Positions 1 through 11,339 of a stretch of 64,000 nt of DNA are shown piece after piece. This stretch comes from Lycorma delicatula (lineage: Eukaryota; Arthropoda; Insecta; Hemiptera; Fulgoridae), in NCBI RefSeq assembly GCF_047948215.1, contig NC_134455.1, positions 344,992,997 through 345,056,996 on the forward strand, given 5' to 3'. The notes below the pieces were generated by a model. It saw only the letters and a program-made list of their open reading frames with translations, had not been told where the DNA came from and searched no databases. Position numbers and translations under genes: made by a program. The first letter of the stretch is position 1. Each line of letters begins with the position of its first letter.

Positions 1-599
1 GAAAGTATGTTTTCTTTTCTTTTTTTTTTAAAGCTGCATTAATTTTATTGATTTCATACTGTATTATATATAACACAGTGTATTACTTTAAATTGCATTA
101 TATGAATTTTTTTTATTGTCATTGCTGCATGACATTGTATTGCTACAATGATATACCAACTCTCCTACTCGATTGTAAGATGTTATGCAAAGGCAAAATG
201 AAAATAAATAAGAAAATATAATAATCAAACCAAACAGAACTATTACTTCAACTAAATACAAAGACATACATGGATATTAATTGAATTAAATATATCTATA
301 ATGGGAAAAAAATACAAAAAAAAAATTATATTAAGTGAAAAAGGTTGGTTGTTGTAAGTGCCTGTTAATATATTAAATATAAATTTAATAATGCAGTTTA
401 GTCATATAAAATCTAAAAAGCAGGATCGTAAAGGATGACAGGAGAATGTACAATAGACGGCTGAAATATAAAGCACACTGGAACGTAATGAGAGAACAAA
501 ATGTCATACAAAGCGACAGGTGTTATTTTGTAGCTTCATTTCCAAACTACTAAACATTCCAAAACTTGTTAACCCACTTGATCTCATTCTTGGTCAGTC
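1..599. other. AT-rich DNA, nothing recognised
   Basis: No coding frame, repeat family or RNA gene could be supported here. If the minus-strand gene continues downstream of its 2177 donor, this is intron. Confidence 0.5.
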
Positions 600-1262
600 A
601 GCATTATTATGGAGTCAAGTGTGCCTCTTATGTCAGTGCATCTAAAACAACGTACAGTGATTGACAACAACAAAGATGACTTCCTTTTTAATATTGGGAC
701 AGGAAATGAAACCCAGGTGCATCATTATGACCCAGAGCAAAAATAACAGAGTATGGAATACCAGCACAGCACTATGGTCCACCACAATCAAAAAAATTCA
801 AGATACAACCCTCTGCAAATAAAATTCTCTTCACAGTAATCTGGGATTTCAAAAAATGTATGTGACAAACTATTCTGGAAGAGGGTCAACTGCAAATTCT
901 GTGCAATTCATAGATATTACAACACCTTTGGAGACATTTTTCATATTTGGCAATCCATGGAGCCAACAATTTTGCAATTCAATCATGCTCTGCCACACAC
1001 ATTAGATACAAGTGTCAAGGCCTTTGCGAAGTTGAAATTTGAACCTATTCTATGCCCTCTATACTCTCCAGATTTGGTGCTCTGCAATTAAAGAGGGATA
1101 TCAACCGTATTCATTTCATCACATGTGGTAAACTGAAGGACCAGTGAGGTTGTTAATCAAGTAAAGACAATTATATTCTATAATGGTAAAAGAAAACTAG
1201 TTCACAGTTGGGAAAAATGTATGGTTATAACTACAGGGAAAAATAAATTATAAGTTTTTGAA
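600..1262 (+). pseudogene. decayed mariner-type transposase (C-terminal two thirds)
   Basis: Reading across frames gives the mariner landmarks in order: 'GNETQVHHYDPEQK' followed by a stop and 'QSMEYQHS' (about 700-770), 'NHALPHT' (about 980), 'CPLYSPDLVLCN' (about 1050-1090) and 'RKLVHSWEKC' (about 1190-1220). The family normally has 'GDETW', 'DNARPHT' and 'SPDLAPCD' at the first three places. All three catalytic aspartates therefore read as asparagine, and there are several stops and frameshifts. The N-terminal helix-turn-helix region is missing and no terminal inverted repeats were found. It is an old dead copy with no relation to the neighbouring exon. Confidence 0.75.
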
Positions 1263-2176
1263 GTAATTAAAATGAACCTTTATACCATAATTGTTTCATC
1301 TGATCTAATTTGAGTTATGAGAGACTGTGTATTACACTTAAACCAACCTATATAGGGTCCTTGTCATGAACAGACATATTGAAAATTTATACTCAAAATA
1401 ACTAGAAAAGAATTTCAACAAAATAATATCAAAATCTTTAAATAAGTAAAGTAATCGATGTCATTATTTACAATAGTAACAATTAAGGGAAACTTTTATC
1501 ACAAAAGTTAAAGGATAATCTAGTTCCTAATAGTATCAAATGAGCCTTATGAACTAGAATATCTTTTTTTTATTGTCAAATAAGTTATTTGATATTGTTA
1601 TGTAAATTAAAAACTGCAGTATACATGACTTAAAAGTTGAACAACCAGTTCACAATTATTAAGGAAGCATTGCAAAGACTGCAACATCGAGGGTGACTTA
1701 TCTATTAGAAAGTTGACTGCTACACCAAAAACAGAAGTACTTGATAACACTGCTACAAATGTTTTTTCTCATCTTTTCAATCTTATCTTTTCTATACAAA
1801 ATTTAATTCTATCTTACACTCTAATAATAATAATACGTAAGGTGTAATAATAAGGAGTAATAATAATAAAAAAGGTGAGATCATATACTTCAGCCTCAAA
1901 GTACTTCAGTAAGAGGTGCCATAAAAAAAAAATAATAAGTGAATGAAACGTAAGTGGAGGATTTATAATTAACCACAATATACTATTTTGTTTACAAGGA
2001 TGAAATGAAGAAAAAATATTGGGACATCAAAATGGGTGTCATGGCCCAGCTGCACATACAACTTTACAGGTCTCACAGCAAACTGTTAAAATACCAGTGA
2101 GTCAACACCATGTGACCAACCAGATTTTCAACTAATTGAATATATAAATTATCTAAAAATACTGTAAAACACTCAC
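1263..2176. other. AT-rich DNA after the exon donor, nothing recognised
   Basis: This lies immediately 3' (in gene direction) of the 2177-2344 exon and is probably intron. There is a short run of ATA/TAA-like triplets around 1820-1875 and no exon-like frame with splice sites. Confidence 0.45.
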
Positions 2177-2344
2177 CTTGATTTAGAATGTTTCTTATGT
2201 AAAACAACCACTGGGGTTGGTTCTCGCCTGTCTTCCTGATAACTGACCTCTGGTGTCGAGGCAGGTGGTGGATACCTTGAAGCACTCTCGTAACTCCAGC
2301 CGGATGATCTGTGATGAGATGTTTGGTTTCGGCTGCTCACCACA
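2177..2344 (-). CDS. internal coding exon of an unidentified gene (55 complete codons)
   Basis: On the minus strand an acceptor (TTTTATTTTACAG) precedes the exon and a strong donor (CAAG|GTGAGT) follows it. Of the three frames only one is open. It starts with one base completing a split codon, runs 55 codons from 'VVSSRNQTSHHRSSGWSYES' to 'VVVLHKKHSKS', and ends with two bases (AG). That phase equals the phase in which exon 28818-28997 ends; joining the two makes a Ser codon and keeps the frame open. The peptide is Ser/Arg/Pro/Tyr-rich with no membrane segment or recognisable fold, and resembles a disordered linker in a signalling or scaffold protein. I do not recognise the family. Coding potential is supported by the base composition, much richer in G+C than the surrounding DNA. 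Start and stop codons are not in this exon. Confidence 0.8.
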
Positions 2345-3326
2345 CTGTAAAATAAAAAAATATTTTCTTAATTACCGTTAAAACTGATCTTTTATGTAAT
2401 TTTCACATTCAAATATAAGGTGGCTGAAACTCAGATAATTTATAGCAATTTAATAATTTGAAATTTAATTTAAAAAATTTTCTTTATATTACAAAAGAAA
2501 TCCACACAACGCATAGGAATACCCTAATAATAAAAATCTCAATACAACCATTTCATTTTTTATTTTGACCTAGCCCAAGTTTATAATTTGAAAAATGCTA
2601 TATATTAATTACTATTTATACTTTCAGATTCCCAAAAGCAAAAATATGATTTCCAAACCAAATTATTATCTCCCCCTGACATTGGTCAATTTTTAATACA
2701 CTGCATACATGTTATAAAATGTTAAAATAGATTATGATAATACTAGTTGTTTCAATGTTCTGAAATTGTTTTGTAATCAAACTCAAATGTGATAATATAT
2801 TTGTATTTAGGAATGTGCAATAATCTTTGCTAAAAGAAAAAGTCACTTCCTCTTAAAATAAAAATAGAAAATATCCACCTACATAAAACTGATACAAAAG
2901 CTTTTTTTTGACAACACAATTACGAGAAAGGACCCATATCATGCTTCTATTTCAATTTTTAATAAATTATTCAAATAATTTAAAAAACTTCCAACCAGAT
3001 TATTTAAAATAAAAGTATACAGTTTTTTTATATAAATAATATTATTACACAGTTTAATTTATTTAATAATACTAATTAAAACATTTTGAAAAAAAACTGA
3101 AATTTCCTGCTTCTCATTCCAAGTATATTAAGTGTAATCAAATATATTTTCAATAACACCTTCTAATTAGTGAATTATTTTGTAGTAATTTTTTACAGTT
3201 AGTACCTTGTGTTCATATTTTGAAATTATTAACACTGACTTTAATTGCATTTAGCGTTTAGTTTAATATTATTTAATTGTAACCTTTTTAATACTATTAT
3301 AAACAAGGTTTTACTGCACTATAGTT

Positions 3327-3405
3327 TCCCTAGATCCATTCTGAATACTGGGGTAGTACCTTTTTTTTTGTTATCAAATTTACCCATTACTGATGTAATC
3401 TAAAT
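3327..3405 (+). repeat. dispersed repeat G, degraded copy
   Basis: The order 'GATCC(A)TTC...', a T run, then 'ATCAAATTTACCCATTACTGATGTAATC' in two short blocks matches the copy at 57040-57125. Related pieces lie at 6972-7030 (opposite strand) and 9770-9850. Function unknown; no coding frame. Confidence 0.45.
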
Positions 3406-3733
3406 AATTTACTCATCACAAATAAAACTTTATTTTATTAAACCTTTCCAACGATTCATTTTTGGTATCGATAAAAAACATGTTGTTCAATTCATAATAC
3501 ATTAATATATTAAATTTGAATAAAAGTAAAAAAATTTATATTAAGATTTTTGTTATTTTAATATATTTATTGTTAGATAAAAGTATTTCATGTTTACATA
3601 GATTTATTTGATGCTAGCTTTCAATCTTCACAAAGTGATTATTAAAAAATAGTAGTTTCCTTAACAATCCTTATTAATACAAAAATTATAAAACTAAGCT
3701 TGTCTAAATGCTCTACATGACAAACAAGACTCA

Positions 3734-3768
<35 letters not shown>
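3734..3768. repeat. compound (CT)n(TA)n microsatellite
   Basis: Seventeen bases of CT repeat pass directly into eighteen bases of TA repeat. Confidence 0.95.
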
Positions 3769-3770
<2 letters not shown>

Positions 3771-3917
3771 ACAGAACCAAACATTTCAAAATTGGTTGAA
3801 ACTTGTTTGTCTTAGCTATATAGTCTATCATAAATATCTACTTTATTTAATTTTCACAAAATTAAAAAACAACAGGCTGTCAACCTATAACAGTTACTAG
3901 ACAGATGATAAATAAAT

Positions 3918-3995
3918 TTTTAGGGTGTAAAACTTGCCACGTTTGATCGGGACTCAAACTAAGAACCACAGGATGGAAGACAGAGATGATACAAA
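3918..3995 (-). repeat. tRNA-derived SINE-2 fragment
   Basis: On the minus strand 'GTCTTCCATCCTGTGG', a degraded B box ('TTTGAGTCCCGATC') and 'GTGGCAAGTTTTACACCCTA' follow the same order as the best-preserved copy at 60941-61040. The A-box end is not recognisable. Confidence 0.5.
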
Positions 3996-3999
3996 CCAC

Positions 4000-4999
4000 C
4001 CACAAAATTTCTTGATAAAGATGAGTGTATCCTGATACTATAAAGATATCTCATATGAAGGCGTATATATAAAACACTTTTAAAAAATACTCTTGCATTG
4101 TATAACACAACACTTAAAATTAATGTGAAATTAAAAATATTCCACTATTCTTCAAATTTATAGTTTTTAAAATTTAAATCTATAGTTAGTCAATGAATTA
4201 TTAGTGTTATTCAGGATTGACCAATTTATGAATGATGTCCTATTTCGGTTAAGAATCTATACACACTGTATTCATAAAGTACAGGAACCCTTAAATAACT
4301 TGTCAATAATTAAATATAGAAAAATTTAATTTAGCAAACACTCCTACCTCCACACAATCTATTTTTCAGGAAAAAAAACAACCACATCCCCAAGCACTCA
4401 GGAGGCCTCCACGATGAGATATAAAACTCAAGAGATTTAAATGGTGAGCAAAGGAGACTGTGAGACACCGTTTAAAGGGGGACATTATAAAAAAAAAAAA
4501 AAAAACAATTTTGACATAAAAATATTTGGAATATGACAAACCTAAACAATATTGAAGTCGCTTAATATTTTTTTTTAATTTTCATTATATGTACATAACA
4601 TACAATTATATATTATATAATACAAGTTATAATAACATCAATATTACATAATCAGGAAAAAAATTTGCATAGAAGCTACTTTATAAAATTTTTAAAGTGC
4701 ATCTTTATTCACTTTATTTTTCAAAGTTCTGTTTATAACTCCATTATGATAATTGCATTTTTCTATTTTGCTGCCCACATCAGACTCTCCTAACACAGAA
4801 ATTGTGCATTGGAAATATTGTGCATCACAAGCTTGCTTTATGATTTGAATTTTGATCTCACAATATCCCTACTGTTGAAAGCCATAACCTACCTACTTAC
4901 TGTTACCTACCTACTGCTACCTACTTACTTATTTACTGCTACTTGTCATATATTATTTTGCAATTTGACCAAATTCAACTGCTGCCCTCTGCCAAATTC
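4000..4999. other. AT-rich intron sequence, nothing recognised
   Basis: Contains an A run near 4490-4505 and a GC-richer patch at 4390-4480 with no splice sites or conserved frame. Confidence 0.4.
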
Positions 5000-6190
5000 A
5001 AAGCCAGAGATCGTCAAAATATATATACATTTATATATATTAAACCGAAGCGATGTGATAAGCTATATCCTTGTCGTTATATATTTATTACTCTTATCTC
5101 TAGTCATGGCTATTTGTGTATTATTGCTGTACATTTCCTGCACGATCCATGATCCATATAAGCTGTCTTGGTATTCCTCTTTTTCTCCAATATTTCCCAT
5201 ATCTTTGCCCTGTTTGCTTTATCAATGGCTTTCTTAAAATCTATAAACATTACACGCGTTTCGTGACTGTACTTTTGGTGCTTCTCAATGATTTATTTTA
5301 AAGCAAAGACATTATTGGTACAAGACCTTCCTTTCCTGAAGCCAAATTGCTCTTCCCTCAAAGTTCTTTCAACTAATAACTTTAATCTTTGAGTAACAAT
5401 TCTTGAGAATATTTTATACCTGTATTTAAAAGGCTGATGCACTGATAATTCTCACCCTGACTTCTGTTTCCTTTTTTAAAAGTAGGTATGATAATTGCTA
5501 ATCTTAATTCAATTGGTACCTTGAGTTTAGTCCAGCATGAATTTTCATTATTATTATTTAATCTGTGTTCAAAATACTCGGAAGAGTACTTTATTAACTC
5601 TATCACTATGCCGTCACTTCCTGAGATCTTCCTATTATTGACTCTCTTTAGTTCATTTTCTAACTCAAAAATTTCCAACTTGTCAATTTTGTCAATTTTC
5701 TCTAAGTCATCAACATTATGATCATCCACATTTTCTTCATTAAAATAGTCATTAATCAAAGCTGTTCGAAATAAGTTAGAAATTCTTCGTGTCCCACAAC
5801 TGGAATTTGGGCACAATCCTTCTCCTCACTTCTTAACCACCTCATAATTTTATAAGCAATATTTTGACGCTTGTGGACATCATTTTTGATTCTACTTATG
5901 AATGAATCCCACTTCACACTTTGCTGTTCTTTACAAATATATATTTGTCTCTATCTTCCTCCTTTGTTGTTCACCACTTTAAATACATTTCTTTTGTACT
6001 ACCTCTTCCCTCCATAAATTTATCTTTTTCCTCTGGGACTTTCTCCAATGTCTAAGGGCCTTCATAAACTGCTTTCTTTAATATTCTAATTAAATTTTCC
6101 CATTCCTCACCAATATTATCATTTAACTGGAATTCTTCATTAATTCTTCATTAACAGAACCTCCACCCTGTGCCTATAGAGATTCAGTAT
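5000..6190 (-). pseudogene. LINE (non-LTR retrotransposon) reverse-transcriptase fragment
   Basis: The longest frame (5382-5816) reads 'NNRKISGSDGIVIELIKY' and 'ELRLAIIIPTFKKGNRSQ' then 'ENYQCISLLNTG'. These match the start of LINE reverse-transcriptase domains (usually 'KAPGPDGIPAELLK', 'WR.AIIVPI.KKGD', 'NYRGISLLNT'). Downstream, in other frames around 5050-5260, come 'FIDFKKAID' (catalytic motif A, which retains its first Asp) and 'GIPRQLIWIMDRAGN'. Upstream, around 5850-5950, lies 'WDSFISRIKNDVHKRQN' with 'AYKIM', the linker before the domain in this kind of element. Stops and frameshifts are frequent. The endonuclease and the YADD catalytic segment are absent, so it cannot work. The clade is not resolved. 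Confidence 0.85.
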
Positions 6191-7447
6191 TGACCTTTCA
6201 TTGAGGTACAATCACAAGCCTTCAATTATTAATAATAATAAACATACAATTCCTGTTACTGTAACTCTACTGCTGCAAAAGCCGATGGCAGAATACAGTC
6301 AAAAGCAACAGCTGTTAACAAATATAGAAACAGAGGACTATAACCACAAGCTATATCCATGCCAAACCGTAAGTCCAAATCGAATTATAATTTTTTAATA
6401 TTAATTTCATAAATATATTAAGTTAATGAACTTCTTAATGTTACCTATGAACACAAGTTAGAGTTTAAAAGAGAAGTAATATACAATTATTAACAACGGA
6501 TATATCACAAAAAAATTATTTTATTTTTTTCAATCAATTTTTTTCTTTTTTAATTTTTCCAGATATTTAAGCAGTGCCAACCACCAGGACATTAGCCGGT
6601 AACAGAAACTAACATCATATAGTGAAATGCATTCAACATTAGTTAACTTCTGCGATATACATTAGTTCATTAAATGTATGTCCTGGCGGGGTATTTTACT
6701 GAACTTTTATAGTTAAATTTCCAAGAAATTATATCCTAAAACATTTCAGAACCATCACATTATAGAGAAATTAACTCGTACAAAAGACTATCATGTTGCG
6801 AAAAATGATATTAACAAATCAAATAAATCTTTTATTTTGATCATAACAGAATAGTATATTATATAGATTCAGGAATGGGAAGATATGATGATATTCCACA
6901 GATACAAAAAGGAATCACCTTAGTATTTACCTGGTGCCTCCGGACATGCTAAAACCCGTGTTACTACACAAATAAAAAAAAAGGAACTGTCCCAATATTT
7001 GCCTGGATGGATTAACGGAAATAATCAAGGTAAAATCTATGATCCGTGCGATATCACAAAATATTAATTAATTCAAAAATACAAAAACATGTAATATAAA
7101 TCCACATTGATTGTTTATTAAAGACATGAAATAATATTAAAGTAAATACATGAAGATACTAAATATATAAAATAATTACAAAATAATTCACAATTCAAAA
7201 GAAAGTAATGAAAATCATTTGATCACATATTTACATATATATTGAATGAGATGCAGAAATTATTTTAAAAATTAATCTACAGTGTAATATTGTTTCTGTA
7301 GGAGAAAAATTGTTTAACTATTACTTTTAGGTAAGTGGTTCGGTAATTTATTAAACACAGTAACAGAAGTAAAGTAAGGTCCTCTCTTGTAAGCCGAAGT
7401 AGTGTGTATTCATATCGGGCAAAATTTTTTTAATTTAAATCGATATA
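6191..7447. other. AT-rich intron sequence with one dispersed repeat
   Basis: Only the repeat G copy at 6972-7030 (minus strand; 'GGATGG' then 'GGAACTGTCCC' with A runs) was recognised. No exon signature. Confidence 0.4.
6972..7030 (-). repeat. dispersed repeat G copy
   Basis: The reverse complement gives 'AATCCATCCAGGCAAATATTGGGACAGTTCC' in two adjacent blocks, matching 9770-9850 and 57040-57125. Confidence 0.5.
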
Positions 7448-7543
7448 CACAAATTGAAGCATCTCTATGCTTCAATTTGTGGGTGTAATAATGTGTGGTG
7501 TGTAATAATTTCTGTGTTTAGAGAAATACAGAAATTATTACAC
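7448..7543. repeat. two adjacent strong hairpins
   Basis: The first is a perfect 14-bp stem, CACAAATTGAAGCA (7448-7461), with loop TCTCTA. The second is a perfect 16-bp stem, GTGTAATAATTTCTGT (7500-7515), pairing with 7528-7543 across a 12-base loop. They are 18 bases apart. No T-run terminator follows and no element boundary was identified. Confidence 0.85.
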
Positions 7544-8246
7544 ATCATTACCACAACTTCAACCAGATGAATTTCAAAAAAGATCTAAGTTATTTTTACA
7601 ATTTGGAACACAAAAATCAAAATAATATTTGTTTAGTTTTAATTATCAATAATTCTACTTTTATTAAGAGAGAATAAATAATTTAAGGAGAAGTTCCATA
7701 AGTCAAACAGTCTTACTGAAAATATATAAGAATAGGTATAAACAAAAACTGTCAAAACTAGTTTTCTGAAAATGTATGGTGTCCAAGTTAAGCAGTTACC
7801 CATAAATAACTACTTATTTTTAAAACTCACCTTACAGAATAGAAATGGATTGTAAAATTCTCAATCCTGTTACAGCCATACCCCATGAAAATAAGATGTA
7901 AATATTTTATCAATATGAAAGACTGTACACCTTCAAACTTCTTTTTCCATGAATGTTAACCATAAGCCTAACTTACAAATAATGTATTGGAAGTTGTAAT
8001 CTAAATTATTTGGCCTAAAAGATCAACTGCCCTGATTTAAATATCGTTTATTATTATTAGGTAACATAAAAAAGTAATTTATGAAATAAACATTACTTTA
8101 AAAGCAGCATTTACAAACTTTTTAACAAATTTTAGTTTTCTTAGAACAATCGATATTTTGATAGGACTTCTCTTTGATACAAATTTTGCACAATCAAAAG
8201 GAATACTTAAAGTGAGCAAAATCAATTTTTTTATTTAACTAGGTTA

Positions 8247-8717
8247 GTTTTAATGGTACTTACGTATTAACGCCACTGCAGCTACAGCTTTATTTAAAAA
8301 CAAAGTAGTCAATCGGATTTCAATGGAAAATGGGCCGATATAGAATTTAACATAGATTCAAAACAGACTCTATATTAATTTTAATAAATGGTTATTTATA
8401 TTTATTTATTTTATAAATATAATTAAAGCAAACTTAACCTACGCTCGCTTCGCTCGCTAACCTTGACTAATTAACAGGAGTGTTTTGATTATTTAAATAA
8501 TAAATAATTGCAGTAATTACTGAATTTATTAAGTAATTAATAAACTTAACGTATGTTAAGTTTGGTTAAATTATATTTATAAAGTAAATAAATATAAATA
8601 ACCATATATTAAATTTAATAAAGAGACTGTTCATTTTCCACCGAAATCCGATTGACTATTTTGTTTTTAAATAAAGCTGTAGCTGTGTTGGCGTTAATAC
8701 GTAAGTACCGTTTTAAT
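8247..8717. mobile_element. foldback (long-TIR) non-autonomous DNA transposon with 8-bp target duplication
   Basis: The element occupies 8255-8709. Both ends read GGTACTTACGTATTAACGCC inward, and similarity between the arms continues for about 200 bp: both hold 'CAGCTACAGCTTTATTTAAA', 'AGTCAATCGGATTTC' and 'TGGTTATTTATATTTATTTA'. The two arms nearly meet at an AT-rich centre, so the whole element can fold into one long stem. GTTTTAAT lies directly outside each end (8247-8254 and 8710-8717), a perfect 8-bp target-site duplication. Eight base pairs is the size made by hAT and P-type transposases, but the ends do not resemble a hAT consensus I know. It has no open frame. A shorter relative lies at 40367-40540. 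Confidence 0.85.
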
Positions 8718-8971
8718 CTATTCTGTGTTAATGAATTTTTAAATAATAGCTTTTTTAAAAAGCCTAGAGTGTTCTGCATCCTATTCAACAACTACATAAA
8801 TATATGCTCACACAATTTTCATTAACGCCTTCTGAATTTATTTTGTAGTAATTTTTTATATTTAGGACAATCATGTATTTACTTAAAGATTATTTACCTT
8901 AATATTATTACAAGTTTACATCATTCCTGTCTAATGAGAGGGCTCTGCCCCCTGGACCCCCCTGCAATGTA

Positions 8972-8999
8972 TATTATCCTCACAGCTGTGAGAATAATA
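8972..8999. repeat. 28-bp near-perfect palindrome
   Basis: Centred on CACAG|CTGTG, with 13 of 14 positions matching between arms. It directly follows a GC-rich stretch ('GGGCTCTGCCCCCTGGACCC'). May be the end of an unidentified element. Confidence 0.6.
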
Positions 9000-9769
9000 C
9001 TGATAAATAATATATTTATTATTCAGGCTTCATAAAAACCTGAAAAAGGGACTGAATTACAAAAGATAGAATAATAGTAATTATGATAAGTAAAGTACAC
9101 ACACACCTTTGAAAAATTCATGATCTGTTAGTTCGAAAGTATACCTGATGCATGCAAAAGTTAGCCTTCAATCTATTAACAAATATTGCGTTTGAATTGT
9201 GAAAATTGGACGATTTTTTGCAGAGATATAGCAAGAGCATCCCATTGCAACTCCCAAAACAACGCCCCAGAGGCACCCAGTTTGATACCAGTTGAAGGTG
9301 ATGATCGGTCTAGCCTCTCATGAGGTGCTACATACCTTAACACTCTAGCCTCACACACTCCCACAGGAAGCCCATTATTGTTAAAAACAGAATTTTTTAA
9401 ATTTATTTAATAATTAAAGTAAATTTAATCTGTCATTTTTGTAATACTATTCATTCGATTGATTAGAATCATTCAGTTCAAACCCTTCTAACACAGTGAA
9501 TAGACTCTCAGTTCATTAATTCAATTCATTAAAGTTTGTGCTTTAACCAGCAAATCTTCTCTACTACACATATATATATATATTTTTTTTACGAAATATT
9601 TACAAACCTTTTTCAGTTATGCCAATAAATATGGGTAAAAATCTGGTTGCAACTGATCAAGTTTTTTTTCCCGAACAAACAAACACTGTCTTCCTCTTTA
9701 AATATTAGTATACATGTAGATTAATTGTATTTTGTGACATTTTGATCAAGGTTTAAGCATGGTTTTCTT

Positions 9770-9850
9770 TGATCCATCCAGGTAAATTCTGGGCCAGTTC
9801 CTTTTTTTTAACCCATGGTGTAGCATACCTACCCGATCCTGATGCAATGT
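9770..9850 (+). repeat. dispersed repeat G copy
   Basis: 'GATCCATCCAGGTAAATTC' then 'GGGCCAGTTCC', a T run and 'ACCCGATCCTGATGCAAT' follow the same order as 57040-57125. Confidence 0.5.
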
Positions 9851-10581
9851 ATTATTATATACTGATCCAAATAAAATTTTTTATTTATTTATGGTAATTT
9901 CTATCAGTAATATTTACTGTCAATTTTACAAAGTTATTTATATTTAACATAAAATAGTATTTTGGCCATTTAGGAGTGAAACTTATGAGCAAAAAAAAAA
10001 AAAATTAAAATTTACCAAGCGTGCTGAATTCAAATATAATGATCACTGACCAAGTCAAAAGGTCAAACTTATTAAGGAAATAATTTTAACTGCATGTAAA
10101 AATTTCTACTCGAATCCCATACTTTAATTAACAAGCAATTACTCAATTATTAAGATATACTCTCAAGATCCTGTAAAAAGGTCATACAAATTAATGACAG
10201 ATGTGACAAATAACCTCGAGCTGCTCATTAAACATCAATTCTGTATTTGATATAGATTTTTTTTTCTGTATTTGATATATATATATAAATTTTTTTAAGC
10301 TCACTCTCTGAGCAGTATTAGAACAGTCAATTCCTCCACCATAAAATAAGGACTTCATGTCTAATACTTCATACTTCAAATGATTCATAGAAATAACTCT
10401 AAAATCAAACTAAAAACGGCTGCAGAATAATTATATGATTCAATATTGTTGCAATGCTATTAAATGGGGCTTTGTAAGTGATTAAATAACATAAAAAAGT
10501 CAGAATTCAAAGAATACTGAAATTTAAGCACATTTCGATTCAGTTTAAAATTATAATGAAACTAAAATATATTAAAAAAAA

Positions 10582-11230
10582 CTCTGATGTGGACACCACA
10601 TGACTTCCTTGTACGCCTATTAAATTGCATTTACACATTTTCTTAAAATTAAAAGTACATAAAATTTTATTTCATTATAAACTTCAGAATTTTTTTTTTT
10701 ATATTTATTCATCGCAAAATTTTTGTTATAATGACAGGTTAATAATTATTAATAAATCAATATATTTAAATTAAAAAAAAAAAGGAGGGCGAATTCTGAT
10801 TCAAACCAATGTGCCTTCCTCTTGTAAGAACCAAATAATTCATTAATTAAAATTTTATTTGGTATAACTCTGGAACAAATGAAAATAAGTACCACTTATC
10901 ATATGTCGTTGAAAATCTCTCAATGAGGGCTTATTACTGCAGTTAAAAAAAATAAAAAATCCAAACTTTTCCAAATTTTGGTTTTTTTTTGGACACTTTT
11001 GGTTCAGTCAATTGCAATAAAAAGGGGAGGTGCACAACTAGATGTTACAACAGTCCTAAATCCATAATTTCAACATCCTACGACTAATTCTTTTTGAGTT
11101 ATGCAAGATACATATGTACGTACAGATGTCACGCCGAAACTAGTCAAAATGGATATTTCCGGTGAAATCTGGAAACCGAAATTTTTCACTTTTCACCATC
11201 ACAATATTCCTTTACTTCGTACAAGGAAAT
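10582..11230 (-). repeat. ACTTCC-family repeat, near-complete copy
   Basis: On the minus strand it begins TTCCTTGTACGAAGTAAAGG (11230 downward) and ends with GTACAAGGAAGTCATGTGG near 10603. This is the arrangement of the plus-strand copy at 57262-58123. Shared blocks include 'GTACCACTTATC/ATTTTCAT', 'GAGATTTTCAACGACATATG', a run of A/T, and 'TATATTTAAATTA'. It contains a 'GGTTTGAATCAG' segment that resembles a tRNA B box. The 12-base ends are inverted copies of each other, as in non-autonomous DNA elements, but similarity seems to run about 20 bases past the right end, so the true boundary is unsure. Confidence 0.65.
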
Positions 11231-11278
11231 CAAAATAAGTAGCCGAGAAAAACAATAAACTATACACAGTTAAAAAAG

Positions 11279-11282
<4 letters not shown>

Positions 11283-11337
<55 letters not shown>
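11283..11337. repeat. compound (TA)n(GA)n microsatellite
   Basis: About 26 bases of TA repeat pass directly into about 28 bases of GA repeat. Confidence 0.95.

Positions 11338-11339
<2 letters not shown>

Noticed and set aside
4809..5301. Plus-strand open frames with hydrophobic, membrane-like translations
   Set aside because: They are antisense to, or adjacent to, the minus-strand LINE fragment and reflect T-rich sequence. No splice sites or family similarity.
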